From the NCBI GenBank assembly GCA_947359465.1, contig OX375883.1:86909120-86973119 (forward strand): a DNA stretch of 64,000 bases. The letters run 5' to 3'. This document shows, in pieces, positions 25,450 through 38,856 of the stretch. A model generated the notes under the pieces. The model was not told the DNA's origin. It made no database searches and saw nothing but the letters and a program-made list of their open reading frames with translations. The translations under genes were made by a program, and so were the position numbers. The stretch's first letter is position 1. Each line of letters starts with the position of its first letter. The stretch comes from Metellina segmentata. Lineage: Eukaryota; Arthropoda; Arachnida; Araneae; Tetragnathidae.

Positions 25450-28400
25450 AAAGCTCCCAATCCAATTTCTCAGGCAATGTAATTTCTATGGGAATGAAAA
25501 GGTATTTGACTGAGATGTGGGGAGAGTGTTTTGTGTGAAGTATTCAAATAGAAATTAACGTGCTGGCGAGCGAAATGGGAGGGGTCTTTGTAATTTCAAA
25601 GCTCCCAATCCAAGTTCTCAGGCGATGTAATTTCTATGGGAATGAAAAGGTATTTGACTGAGATGTGGGGAGAGTGTTTTGTGTGAAGTATTCCCATAGA
25701 AATTAACGTGCTGCCGAGCGAAATGGGAGGGGTCTTTGTAATTTCAAAGTTCCCAATCCAAGTTCTCAGGCGATGTAATTTCTATGGGAATGAAAAGGTA
25801 TTTGACTGAGTAGTGGGGAGAGTGTTTTGTGTGAAGTATTCCCATAGAAATTAACGTGCTGCCGAGCGAAATGGGAGGGGTCTTTGTAATTTCAAAGCTC
25901 CCAATCCAAGTTCTCAGGCCATGTAATTTCTAAGGGAATGAAAATTATTTGACTGAGATGTGGGGAGAGTGTTTTGTGTGAAGTATTCCCATAGAAATTA
26001 ACGTGCTGCCGAGCGAAATGGGAGGGGTCTTTGTAATTTCAAAGCTCCCAATCCAAGTTCTCAGACGATGTAATTTCTAAGGGAATGAAAATTATTTGAC
26101 TGAGATGTGGGGAGAGTGTTTTGTGTGAAGTATTCCCATAGAAATTAACGTGCTGCCGAGCGAAATTGGAGGGGTCTCTGTAATTTCAAAGCTCCTAATC
26201 CAAGTTCTCAGGCGATGTAATTTCTATGGGAATGAAAAGGTATTTGACTGAGATGTGGGGAGAGTGTTTTGTGTGAAGTATTCCCATAGAAATTAACGTG
26301 CTGCCGAGCGAAATGGGAGGGGTCTTTGTAATTTCAAAGTTCCCAATCCAAGTTCTCAGGCGATGTAATTTCTATGGGAATGAAAAGGTATTTGACTGAG
26401 TAGTGGGGAGAGTGTTTTGTGTGAAGTATTCCCATAGAAATTAACGTGCTGCCGAGCGAAATGGGAGGGGTCTTTGTAATTTCAAAGCTCCCAATCCAAG
26501 TTCTCAGGCCATGTAATTTCTAAGGGAATGAAAATTATTTGACTGAGATGTGGGGAGAGTGTTTTGTGTGAAGTATTCCCATAGAAATTAACGTGCTGCC
26601 GAGCGAAATGGGAGGGGTCTTTGTAATTTCAAAGCTCCCAATCCAAGTTCTCAGACGATGTAATTTCTAAGGGAATGAAAATTATTTGACTGAGATGTGG
26701 GGAGAGTGTTTTGTGTGAAGTATTCCCATAGAAATTAACGTGCTGCCGAGCGAAATGGGAGGGGTCTTTGTAATTTCAAAGCTCCCAATCCAAGTTCTCA
26801 GGCGATGTAATTTCTATGGGAATGAAAAGGTATTTGACTGAGATGTGGGGAGAGTGTTTTGTGTGAAGTATTCCCATAGAAATTACCGTGCTGCCGAGCG
26901 AAATGGGTGGGGTCTTTGTAATTTCAAAGCTCCCAATCCAAGTTCTCAGGCGATGTAATTTAAGGGAATGAAAAGGTATTTGACTGAGACGTGGGGAGAG
27001 TGTTTTGTGTGAAGTATTCCCATAGAAATTAACGTGCTGCCGAGCGAAATGGGAGGGGTCTTTTTAATTTCAAAGCTCCCAATCCAAGTTCTCAGGCGAT
27101 GTAATTTCTATGGGAATGAAAATATATTTGACTGAGATGTGGGGAGAGTGTTTTGTGTGAAGTATTCAAATAGAATATAACGTGCTGCCGAGCGAAATGG
27201 GAGGGGTCTTTGTAATTTCAAAGCTCCCAATCCAAGTTCTCAGACGATGTAATTTCTATGGGAATGAAAAGGTATTTGACTGAGATGTGGGGAGAGTGTT
27301 TTGTGTGAAGTATTCCCATAGAAATTAACGTGCTGCCGAGCGAAATGGGAGGGGTCTTTGTAATTTCAAAGCAACCCAATCCAAGTTCTCAGGCGATGTA
27401 ATTTCTATGGGAATGAAAAGGTATTTGACTGAGTAGTGGGGAGAGTGTTTTGTGTGAAGTATTCCCATAGAAATTAACGTGCTGCCGAGCGAAATGGGAG
27501 GGGTCTTTGTAATTTCAAAGTTCCCAATCCAAGTTCTCAGGCGATGTAATTTCTAAGGGAATGAAAAGGTATTTGACTGATATGTGGGGAGAGTGTTTTG
27601 TGTGAAGTATTCCCATAGAAATTAACGTGTTGCCGAGAGAAATGGGAGGGGTCTTTGTAATTTCAAAAATCCCAATCCAAGTTCTCAGGCGATGTAATTT
27701 CTATGGGAATGAAAAGGTATTTGACTGAGATGTGGGGAGAGTGTTTTGTGTGAAGTATTCCCATAGAAATTAACGTGCTGCCGAGCGAAATGGGAGGGGT
27801 CTTTGTAATTTCAAAGCTCCCAATCCAAGTTCTCAGGCGATGTAATTTCTATGGGAATGAAAATATATTTGACTGAGATGTGGGGAGAGTGTTTTGTGTG
27901 AAGTATTCAAATAGAAATTAACGTGCTGCCGAGCGAAATGGGAGGGGTCTTTGTAATTTCAAAGCTCCCAATCCAAGTTCTCAGGCGATGCAATTTCTAT
28001 GGGAATGAAAAGGTATTTGACTGAGATGTGGGGAGAGTGTTTTGTGTGAAGTATTCCCATAGAAATTAACGTGCTGCCGAGCGAAATGGGAAGGGGCTTT
28101 GTAATTTCAAAGCTCCCAATCCAAGTTCTCAGGCGATGTAATTTCTATGGGAATGAAAAGGTATTTGACTGAGTAGTGGGGAGAGTGTTTTGTGTGAAGT
28201 ATTCCCATAGAAATTAACGTGCTGCCGAGCGAAATGGGAGGGGTCTTTGTAATTTCAAAGCTCCCAATCCAAGTTCTCAGGCGATGTAATTTCTAAGGGA
28301 ATGAAAAGGTATTTGACTGAGATGCGGGGAGAGTGTTTTGTGTGAAGTATTCCCATATAAATTAACGTGTTGCCGAGCGAAATGGGAGGGGTCTTTGTAA

Positions 28401-31400
28401 TTTCAGAGCTCCCAATCCAAGTTCTCAGGCGATGTAATTTCTATGGGAATGAAAAGGTATTTGACTGAGATGTGGGGAGAGTGTTTTGTGTGAAGTATTC
28501 CCATAGAAATTAACGTGCTGCCGGGCGAAATGGGCGGGGTCTTTGTAATTTCAAAGCTCCCAATCCAAGTTCTCAGGCGATGTAATTTCTAAGGGAATGA
28601 AAATTATTTGACTGAGATGTGGGGAGAGTGTTTTGTGTGAAGTTTTCCCATAGAAATTAACGTGCTGCCGAGCGAAATGGGAGGGGTCTTTGTTATTTCA
28701 AAGTTCCCAATCCAAGTTCTCAGACGATGTAATTTCTAAGGGAATGAAAATTATTTGACTGAGATGTGGGGAGAGTGTTTTGTGTGAAGTATTCCCATAG
28801 ATATTAACGTGCTGCCGAGCGAAATGGGAGGGGTCTTTGTAATTTCAAAGCTCCCAATCCAATTTCTCAGGCGATGTAATTTCTATGGGAATGAAAAGGT
28901 ATTTGACTGAGATGTGGGGAGAGTATTTTGTGTGAAGTATTCCCATAGAAATTGACGTGCTGCCGAGCGAAATGGGAGGGGTCTTTGTAATTTCAAAACT
29001 CCCAATCCAAGTTCTCAGGCGATGTAATTTCTATGGGAATGAAAAGGTATTTGACTGAGGTGTGGGGAGAGTGTTTTGTGTGAAGTATTCCCATAGAAAT
29101 TAACGTGCTGCCGAGCGAAATGGGAGGGGTCTTTGTAATTTCAAAGCTCCCAATCCAAGTTCTCAGGCGATGTAATTTCTATGGGAATGAAAAGGTATTT
29201 GACTGAGATGTGGGGAGAGTGTTTTGTGTGAAGTATTCCCATAGAAATTACCGTGCTGCCGAGCGAAATGGGTGGGGTCTTTGTAATTTCAAAGCTCCCA
29301 ATCCAAGTTCTCAGGCGATGTAATTTCTAAGGGAATGAAAAGGTATTTGACTGAGACGTGGGGAGAGTGTTTTGTGTGAAGTATTCCCATAGAAATTAAC
29401 GTGCTCCCGAGCGAAATGGGAGGGGTCTTTGTAATTTCAAAGCTCCCAATCCAAGTTCTCAGGCGATGTTATTTCTATGGGAATGAAAAGGTATTTGACT
29501 GAGATGTGGGGAGAGTGTTTTGTGTGAAGTATTCCCATAGAAATTAACGTGCTGCCGGGCGAAATGGGAGGGGTCTTTGTAATTTCAAAGCTCCCAATCC
29601 AAGTTCTCAGGCGATGTAATTTCTAAGGGAATGAAAATTATTTGACTGAGATGTGGGGAGAGTGTTTTGTGTGAAGTATTCCCATAGAAATTAACGTGCT
29701 GCCGAGCGAAATGGGAGGGGTCTTTGTAATTTCAAAGCTCCCAATCCAAGTTCTCAGGCGATGTAATTTCTATGGGAATGAAAATATATTTGACTGAGAT
29801 GTGGGGAGAGTGTTTTGTGTGAAGTATTCAAATAGAAATTAACGTGCTGCCGAGCAAATTGGGAGGGGTCTTTGTAATTTCAAAGCTCCCAATCCAAGTT
29901 CTCAGGCGATGCAATTTCTATGGGAATGAAAAGGTATTTGACTGAGATGTGGGGAGAGTGTTTTGTGTGAAGTATTCCCATAGAAATTAACGTGCTGCCG
30001 AGCGAAATGGGAAGGGGCTTTGTAATTTCAAAGCTCCCAATCCAAGTTCTCAGGCGATGTAATTTCTATGGGAATGAAAAGGTATTTGACTGAGTAGTGG
30101 GGAGAGTGTTTTGTGTGAAGTATTCCCATAGAAATTAACGTGCTGCCGAGCGAAATGGGAGGGGTCTTTGTAATTTCAAAGCTCCCAATCCAAGTTCTCA
30201 GGCGATGTAATTTCTAAGGGAATGAAAAGGTATTTGACTGAGATGCGGGGAGAGTGTTTTGTGTGAAGTATTCCCATATAAATTAACGTGTTGCCGAGCG
30301 AAATGGGAGGGGTCTTTGTAATTTCAGAGCTCCCAATCCAAGTTCTCAGGCGATGTAATTTCTATGGGAATGAAAAGGTATTTGACTGAGATGTGGGGAG
30401 AGTGTTTTGTGTGAAGTATTCCCATAGAAATTAACGTGCTGCCGGGCGAAATGGGCGGGGTCTTTGTAATTTCAAAGCTCCCAATCCAAGTTCTCAGGCG
30501 ATGTAATTTCTAAGGGAATGAAAATTATTTGACTGAGATGTGGGGAGAGTGTTTTGTGTGAAGTTTTCCCATAGAAATTAACGTGCTGCCGAGCGAAATG
30601 GGAGGGGTCTTTGTTATTTCAAAGTTCCCAATCCAAGTTCTCAGACGATGTAATTTCTAAGGGAATGAAAATTATTTGACTGAGATGTGGGGAGAGTGTT
30701 TTGTGTGAAGTATTCCCATAGAAATTAACGTGCTGCCGAGCGAAATGGGAGGGGTCTTTGTAATTTCAAAGCTCCCAATCCAATTTCTCAGGCGATGTAA
30801 TTTCTATGGGAATGAAAAGGTATTTGACTGAGATGTGGGGAGAGTGTTTTGTGTGAAGTATTCAAATAGAAATTAACGTGCTGGCGAGCGAAATGGGAGG
30901 GGTCTTTGTAATTTCAAAGCTCCCAATCCAAGTTCTCAGGCGATGTAATTTCTATGGGAATGAAAAGGTATTTGACTGAGATGTGGGGAGAGTGTTTTGT
31001 GTGAAGTATTCCCATAGAAATTAACGTGCTGCCGAGCGAAATGGGAGGGGTCTTTGTAATTTCAAAGTTCCCAATCCAAGTTCTCAGGCGATGTAATTTC
31101 TATGGGAATGAAAAGGTATTTGACTGAGTAGTGGGGAGAGTGTTTTGTGTGAAGTATTCCCATAGAAATTAACGTGCTGCCGAGCGAAATGGGAGGGGTC
31201 TTTGTAATTTCAAAGCTCCCAATCCAAGTTCTCAGGCCATGTAATTTCTAAGGGAATGAAAATTATTTGACTGAGATGTGGGGAGAGTGTTTTGTGTGAA
31301 GTATTCCCATAGAAATTAACGTGCTGCCGAGCGAAATGGGAGGGGTCTTTGTAATTTCAAAGCTCCCAATCCAAGTTCTCAGACGATGTAATTTCTAAGG

Positions 31401-34400
31401 GAATGAAAATTATTTGACTGAGATGTGGGGAGAGTGTTTTGTGTGAAGTATTCCCATAGAAATTAACGTGCTGCCGAGCGAAATTGGAGGGGTCTCTGTA
31501 ATTTCAAAGCTCCTAATCCAAGTTCTCAGGCGATGTAATTTCTATGGGAATGAAAAGGTATTTGACTGAGATGTGGGGAGAGTGTTTTGTGTGAAGTATT
31601 CCCATAGAAATTAACGTGCTGCCGAGCGAAATGGGAGGGGTCTTTGTAATTTCAAAGTTCCCAATCCAAGTTCTCAGGCGATGTAATTTCTATGGGAATG
31701 AAAAGGTATTTGACTGAGTAGTGGGGAGAGTGTTTTGTGTGAAGTATTCCCATAGAAATTAACGTGCTGCCGAGCGAAATGGGAGGGGTCTTTGTAATTT
31801 CAAAGCTCCCAATCCAAGTTCTCAGGCCATGTAATTTCTAAGGGAATGAAAATTATTTGACTGAGATGTGGGGAGAGTGTTTTGTGTGAAGTATTCCCAT
31901 AGAAATTAACGTGCTGCCGAGCGAAATGGGAGGGGTCTTTGTAATTTCAAAGCTCCCAATCCAAGTTCTCAGACGATGTAATTTCTAAGGGAATGAAAAT
32001 TATTTGACTGAGATGTGGGGAGAGTGTTTTTTGTGAAGTATTCCCATAGAAATTAACGTGCTGCCGAGCGAAATGGGAGGGGTCTTTGTAATTTCAAAGC
32101 TCCCAATCCAAGTTCTCAGGCGATGTAATTTCTATGGGAATGAAAAGGTATTTGACTGAGATGTGGGGAGAGTGTTTTGTGTGAAGTATTCCCATAGAAA
32201 TTACCGTGCTGCCGAGCGAAATGGGTGGGGTCTTTGTAATTTCAAAGCTCCCAATCCAAGTTCTCAGGCGATGTAATTTAAGGGAATGAAAAGGTATTTG
32301 ACTGAGACGTGGGGAGAGTGTTTTGTGTGAAGTATTCCCATAGAAATTAACGTGCTGCCGAGCGAAATGGGAGGGGTCTTTTTAATTTCAAAGCTCCCAA
32401 TCCAAGTTCTCAGGCGATGTAATTTCTATGGGAATGAAAATATATTTGACTGAGATGTGGGGAGAGTGTTTTGTGTGAAGTATTCAAATAGAATATAACG
32501 TGCTGCCGAGCGAAATGGGAGGGGTCTTTGTAATTTCAAAGCTCCCAATCCAAGTTCTCAGACGATGTAATTTCTATGGGAATGAAAAGGTATTTGACTG
32601 AGATGTGGGGAGAGTGTTTTGTGTGAAGTATTCCCATAGAAATTAACGTGCTGCCGAGCGAAATGGGAGGGGTCTTTGTAATTTCAAAGCAACCCAATCC
32701 AAGTTCTCAGGCGATGTAATTTCTATGGGAATGAAAAGGTATTTGACTGAGTAGTGGGGAGAGTGTTTTGTGTGAAGTATTCCCATAGAAATTAACGTGC
32801 TGCCGAGCGAAATGGGAGGGGTCTTTGTAATTTCAAAGTTCCCAATCCAAGTTCTCAGGCGATGTAATTTCTAAGGGAATGAATAGGTATTTGACTGATA
32901 TGTGGGGAGAGTGTTTTGTGTGAAGTATTCCCATAGAAATTAACGTGCTGCCGAGCGAAATGGGAGGGGTCTTTGTAATTTCAAAGCTCCCAATCCAAGT
33001 TCTCAGGCGATGTAATTTCTATGGGAATGAAAATATATTTGACTGAGATGTGGGGAGAGTGTTTTGTGTGAAGTATTCAAATAGAAATTAACGTGCTGCC
33101 GAGCGAAATGGGAGGGGTCTTTGTAATTTCAAAGCTCCCAATCCAAGTTCTCAGGCGATGCAATTTCTATGGGAATGAAAAGGTATTTGACTGAGATGTG
33201 GGGAGAGTGTTTTGTGTGAAGTATTCCCATAGAAATTAACGTGCTGCCGAGCGAAATGGGAAGGGGCTTTGTAATTTCAAAGCTCCCAATCAAAGTTCTC
33301 AGGCGATGTAATTTCTATGGGAATGAAAAGGTATTTGACTGAGTAGTGGGGAGAGTGTTTTGTGTGAAGTATTCCCATAGAAATTAACGTGCTGCCGAGC
33401 GAAATGGGAGGGGTCTTTGTAATTTCAAAGCTCCCAATCCAAGTTCTCAGGCGATGTAATTTCTAAGGGAATGAAAAGGTATTTGACTGAGATGCGGGGA
33501 GAGTGTTTTGTGTGAAGTATTCCCATATAAATTAACGTGTTGCCGAGCGAAATGGGAGGGGTCTTTGTAATTTCAGAGCTCCCAATCCAAGTTCTCAGGC
33601 GATGTAATTTCTATGGGAATGAAAAGGTATTTGACTGAGATGTGGGGAGAGTGTTTTGTGTGAAGTATTCCCATAGAAATTAACGTGCTGCCGGGCGAAA
33701 TGGGCGGGGTCTTTGTAATTTCAAAGCTCCCAATCCAAGTTCTCAGGCGATGTAATTTCTAAGGGAATGAAAATTATTTGACTGAGATGTGGGGAGAGTG
33801 TTTTGTGTGAAGTTTTCCCATAGAAATTAACGTGCTGCCGAGCGAAATGGGAGGGGTCTTTGTTATTTCAAAGTTCCCAATCCAAGTTCTCAGACGATGT
33901 AATTTCTAAGGGAATGAAAATTATTTGACTGAGATGTGGGGAGAGTGTTTTGTGTGAAGTATTCCCATAGAAATTAACGTGCTGCCGAGCGAAATGGGAG
34001 GGGTCTTTGTAATTTCAAAGCTCCCAATCCAATTTCTCAGGCGATGTAATTTCTATGGGAATGAAAAGGTATTTGACTGAGATGTGGGGAGAGTATTTTG
34101 TGTGAAGTATTCCCATAGAAATTGACGTGCTGCCGAGCGAAATGGGAGGGGTCTTTGTAATTTCAAAACTCCCAATCCAAGTTCTCAGGCGATGTAATTT
34201 CTATGGGAATGAAAAGGTATTTGACTGAGGTGTGGGGAGAGTGTTTTGTGTGAAGTATTCCCATAGAAATTAACGTGCTGCCGAGCGAAATGGGAGGGGT
34301 CTTTGTAATTTCAAAGCTCCCAATCCAAGTTCTCAGGCGATGTAATTTCTATGGGAATGAAAAGGTATTTGACTGAGATGTGGGGAGAGTGTTTTGTGTG

Positions 34401-36028
34401 AAGTATTCCCATAGAAATTACCGTGCTGCCGAGCGAAATGGGTGGGGTCTTTGTAATTTCAAAGCTCCCAATCCAAGTTCTCAGGCGATGTAATTTCTAA
34501 GGGAATGAAAAGGTATTTGACTGAGACGTGGGGAGAGTGTTTTGTGTGAAGTATTCCCATAGAAATTAACGTGCTCCCGAGCGAAATGGGAGGGGTCTTT
34601 GTAATTTCAAAGCTCCCAATCCAAGTTCTCAGGCGATGTTATTTCTATGGGAATGAAAAGGTATTTGACTGAGATGTGGGGAGAGTGTTTTGTGTGAAGT
34701 ATTCCCATAGAAATTAACGTGCTGCCGGGCGAAATGGGAGGGGTCTTTGTAATTTCAAAGCTCCCAATCCAAGTTCTCAGGCGATGTAATTTCTAAGGGA
34801 ATGAAAATTATTTGACTGAGATGTGGGGAGAGTGTTTTGTGTGAAGTATTCCCATAGAAATTAACGTGCTGCCGAGCGAAATGGGAGGGGTCTTTGTAAT
34901 TTCAAAGCTCCCAATCCAAGTTCTCAGGCGATGTAATTTCTATGGGAATGAAAATATATTTGACTGAGATGTGGGGAGAGTGTTTTGTGTGAAGTATTCA
35001 AATAGAAATTAACGTGCTGCCGAGCGAAATGGGAGGGGTCTTTGTAATTTCAAAGCTCCCAATCCAAGTTCTCAGGCGATGCAATTTCTATGGGAATGAA
35101 AAGGTATTTGACTGAGATGTGGGGAGAGTGTTTTGTGTGAAGTATTCCCATAGAAATTAACGTGCTGCCGAGCGAAATGGGAAGGGGCTTTGTAATTTCA
35201 AAGCTCCCAATCCAAGTTCTCAGGCGATGTAATTTCTATGGGAATGAAAAGGTATTTGACTGAGTAGTGGGGAGAGTGTTTTGTGTGAAGTATTCCCATA
35301 GAAATTAACGTGCTGCCGAGCGAAATGGGAGGGGTCTTTGTAATTTCAAAGCTCCCAATCCAAGTTCTCAGGCGATGTAATTTCTAAGGGAATGAAAAGG
35401 TATTTGACTGAGATGCGGGGAGAGTGTTTTGTGTGAAGTATTCCCATATAAATTAACGTGTTGCCGAGCGAAATGGGAGGGGTCTTTGTAATTTCAGAGC
35501 TCCCAATCCAAGTTCTCAGGCGATGTAATTTCTATGGGAATGAAAAGGTATTTGACTGAGATGTGGGGAGAGTGTTTTGTGTGAAGTATTCCCATAGAAA
35601 TTAACGTGCTGCCGGACGAAATGGGCGGGGTCTTTGTAATTTCAAAGCTCCCAATCCAAGTTCTCAGGCGATGTAATTTCTAAGGGAATGAAAATTATTT
35701 GACTGAGATGTGGGGAGAGTGTTTTGTGTGAAGTTTTCCCATAGAAATTAACGTGCTGCCGAGCGAAATGGGAGGGGTCTTTGTTATTTCAAAGTTCCCA
35801 ATCCAAGTTCTCAGACGATGTAATTTCTAAGGGAATGAAAATTATTTGACTGAGATGTGGGGAGAGTGTTTTGTGTGAAGTATTCCCATAGAAATTAACG
35901 TGCTGCCGAGCGAAATGGGAGGGGTCTTTGTAATTTCAAAGCTCCCAATCCAATTTCTCAGGCGATGTAATTTCTATGGGAATGAAAAGGTATTTGACTG
36001 AGATGTGGGGAGAGTATTTTGTGTGAAG
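25450..36028 (+). repeat. Higher-order super-block of 35/36 monomers, two near-identical tandem copies
   Basis: Markers GGCCATG (25,919 and 31,237; 26,509 and 31,827) and TATTCAAATAG with CTGGCGAG (25,540 and 30,858) give a 5,318-bp offset. GGAAGGGGCTTTG (28,091 and 33,261) gives 5,170 bp. The 148-bp difference is one monomer, with TTCAAAAATCCC at about 27,610-27,760, missing from the second copy. Each super-block contains its own 1,921-bp (13-mer) internal duplication (28,091 to 30,012; 33,261 to 35,182). Very few other differences are visible over 5 kb. Confidence 0.88.
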
Positions 36029-37052
36029 TATTCCCATAGAAATTGACGTGCTGCCGAGCGAAATGGGAGGGGTCTTTGTAATTTCAAAGCTCCCAATCCA
36101 AGTTCTCAGGCGATGTAATTTCTAAGGGAATGAAAATTATTTGACTGAGATGTGGGGAGAGTGTTTTGTGTGAAGTTTTCCCATAGAAATTAACGTGCTG
36201 CCGAGCGAAATGGGAGGGGTCTTTGTTATTTCAAAGTTCCCAATCCAAGTTCTCAGACGATGTAATTTCTAAGGGAATGAAAATTATTTGACTGAGATGT
36301 GGGGAGAGTGTTTTGTGTGAAGTATTCCCATAGAAATTAACGTGCTGCCGAGCGAAATGGGAGGGGTCTTTGTAATTTCAAAGCTCCCAATCCAAGTTCT
36401 CAGGCGATGTAATTTCTATGGGAATGAAAAGGTATTTGACTGAGATGTGGGGAGAGTGTTTTGTGTGAAGTATTCCCATAGAAATTACCGTGCTGCCGAG
36501 CGAAATGGGTGGGGTCTTTGTAATTTCAAAGCACCCAATCCAAGTTCTCAGGCGATGTAATTTCTAAGGGAATGAAAAGGTATTTGACTGAGACGTGGGG
36601 AGAGTGTTTTGTGTGAAGTATTCCCATAGAAATTAACGTGCTGCCGAGCGAAATGGGAGGGGTCTTTGTAATTTCAAAGCTCCCAATCCAAGTTCTCAGG
36701 CAATGTAATTTCTATGGGAATGAAAATATATTTGACTGAGATGTGGGGAGAGTGTTTTGTGTGAAGTATTCAAATAGAAATTAACGTGCTGCCGAGCGAA
36801 ATGGGAGGGGTCTTTGTAATTTCAAAGCTCCCAATCCAAGTTCTTAGGCGATGTAATTTCTATGGGAATGAAAAGGTATTTGACTGAGATGTGGGGAGAG
36901 TGTTTTGTGTGAAGTATTCCCATAGAAATTACCGTGCTGCCGAGCGAAATGGGAGGGGTCTTTGTAATTTCAAAGCTCCCAATCCAAGTTCTCAGGCGAT
37001 GTAATTTCTAAGGGAATGAAAAGGTATTTGACTGAGACGTGGGGAGAGTGTT

Positions 37053-37470
37053 TTGTGTGAAGTATTCCCATAGAAATTAGCTTGCTGCCGAGCGAGATGG
37101 AAGGGAGCATTGTAATTTCAAAGCTTCCAATCTTAGTTCGCAGGCGATGTATTTTATAGGAGAATGAAATTGTATTTGAGTGTGATGTGGAAGAGAGGGT
37201 TTTGTGTGAATTAATCCCATAGATGTAACTCGTGTTTTAGTGACAAGGCCTGGAGCATCGCAATTTGAAATCTCCTAATCTTTTGTAACTTTTGAGGTGA
37301 AGGTAATTTTGAGAGAATCAAAATGCGTTTTGAGTTAGTTGTGAAGAGATATTTTGGGGACTGACGTATTTCCAAAGAAGTTACACGGGTCGATCGACAA
37401 AGGTCTTGAGCATTGGAATATTTGAGCTTCGTTATGAAGTTCTCATATAATGTAGTTTCTGAGCTCTCTG
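37053..37470 (+). repeat. Decaying satellite monomers at the array edge
   Basis: Three more monomers follow the canonical array and become less alike with distance. The unit at 37,053-37,201 is readily aligned. The unit at 37,202-37,353 keeps the start GTGTGAA, CCCATAGA and TCTCCTAATC. The unit at 37,354-37,470 keeps only traces such as GTATTTCCAAAGAAGTTAC. All three share a GAGCAT form in place of GGTCTTTG, so they look like an older subfamily and not randomly damaged copies of the main type. Confidence 0.85.
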
Positions 37471-38800
37471 ATTTACCATATTAACAAATTTGTTCATTCC
37501 TCATGTTAGAGCAAGACTTACTTTTTTTCCGCCTGCAAAATAGTCTGATATCTTCCAGCTCCTTTTCTGTATCTGGTCTCTACCAAATAATGAGAGTTGA
37601 TTTGCTTCTAAGCGTGTTCTTCTAAATCCTTTTTTGGTTTAAGAATTCTGCTTTTTTAGAGTTCTTTGGATTGAACTAACTTGTATTTTAATGTTAATCG
37701 CACACACAAGGAAATATCCTAATAAAGATTTGTTTGTCACTACCTGCCATAACTGGCTACAAACGGTTACGCTTAAAAAGTATCCGTATTTCAAAGCTAT
37801 GCAGTACGAATCTTTCGTTTTAAATATCTTATGCCACGAATCCTTAAAACTCTTGGCTAATAAAAACTCTATAGAAACATTACTGATAGGCTTATTTTTT
37901 AGAGGCAAACTGAGATAACGTCAAAGTAACTCGTAATGTGATAGTAAATTTATCATGTAATTTATTCCGAGGTGTGCGATAGTACATTCGTATGAATTCA
38001 TGTACATATAAACCACCAATGAGTCATTAATTCTGAAAATGTCTTTTGAGTTCGTTAAGTTAATAAATCTCAGGTTTCCAGAAACTGAAATATTTCCTGC
38101 TATTTTTTTTTTGTTATGAAACTCCCCGCGTTTTAAATATTTGTTAGGATAGATAAAATGTAATTTTTGTGCATAGATGCACATTCAGTGTCCATTCAAT
38201 GGTGCTACTTATGCAGATTACTGAACAAAAAAATTAATTTAACCGTACTTTTTTATTGGGACAGCATAATTTCCTAATCCGCACAGCTGCATTTTCGGCC
38301 CCGTTTGGGGGCCTTCTTGGCGAACTTTACGTAGCGAGTTATGTCAGGTGTGGGCAATCTACCTGTATTACGATTATTCCGATCTTTATGGCAACCTCGG
38401 CACAAGCGGAAAATTTAAATTTTCATTTTGAATATTCTAGAAAGTTCTTTTCGTATCCATTAAACTGTCTTTTGATTTCATTGCTGCTATTAAATTTTCA
38501 CCCAATTCTTTTCCGTTTGATTTCAATTCTTTTTTATTATTTTCATTTTAGTTCATTGGTTCGTTAAATTTTTTTTCCAATATTTTTTTCCGTTTCATGT
38601 TTATTTGTAAGAATTCAAGCGTTCAGCATCATGTTGTGTCGTTTCTTGCTATTTTCTTTTGAAGATCCTTACATTTTTATGTTTGAAAATGCCTGTATTT
38701 AGTGTTGTTGTCAAATTTCAGGGTAGGGTTAAGTGTTTCAAATATAGTCCTTGTGCTGAATATCGCCTACTCGTGTTTGCAAGCTACTATGGGTTTATGC
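37471..38800. other. AT-rich spacer, nothing recognised
   Basis: This spacer follows the satellite edge. The short open frames here (the longest is 103 codons, at 38,256-38,567 on the plus strand) show no recognisable domain, and their composition follows the local AT-richness. A less AT-rich patch at 38,270-38,410 contains CGGCCCCGTTTGGGGGCC, a short palindrome. Confidence 0.5.
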
Positions 38801-38856
38801 AGTTACCTTGACGGTCTAAGGTTTTGCCACACGTAGCGCCACCGGCGAGTTTCCTA

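Larger units (their letters stand above)
1..37052 (+). repeat. Satellite array, 147/148-bp monomer, about 250 head-to-tail copies
   Basis: The motif TTGTGTGAAG recurs at 1, 149, 297 and 445, a 148-bp step. Monomers with AAAATTATTTG instead of AAAAGGTATTTG are 147 bp. All copies run in the same direction without interruption by other DNA. The unit matches the 147-bp nucleosome core length, as in many centromeric satellites. Monomers differ by a few bases, and the same variants recur at fixed long spacings, which gives higher-order repeats. No gene, promoter or transposon is seen inside. The array runs off the left edge, so its total length is unknown. A centromeric or pericentromeric role is inferred from structure alone. 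Confidence 0.97.

Noticed and set aside
1..37052. CRISPR-like array of direct repeats
   Set aside because: The repeats are contiguous 147/148-bp monomers without unique spacers, in a eukaryotic genome.
1..37052. CENP-B box in the satellite
   Set aside because: I looked for the TTCG-A-CGGG pattern in the monomer on both strands and found no match. A centromere role therefore cannot be argued from this motif.
37639..38567. Several open frames of 75-103 codons next to the satellite edge
   Set aside because: They overlap on both strands, have no recognisable domain, and no splice signals or codon bias support them.
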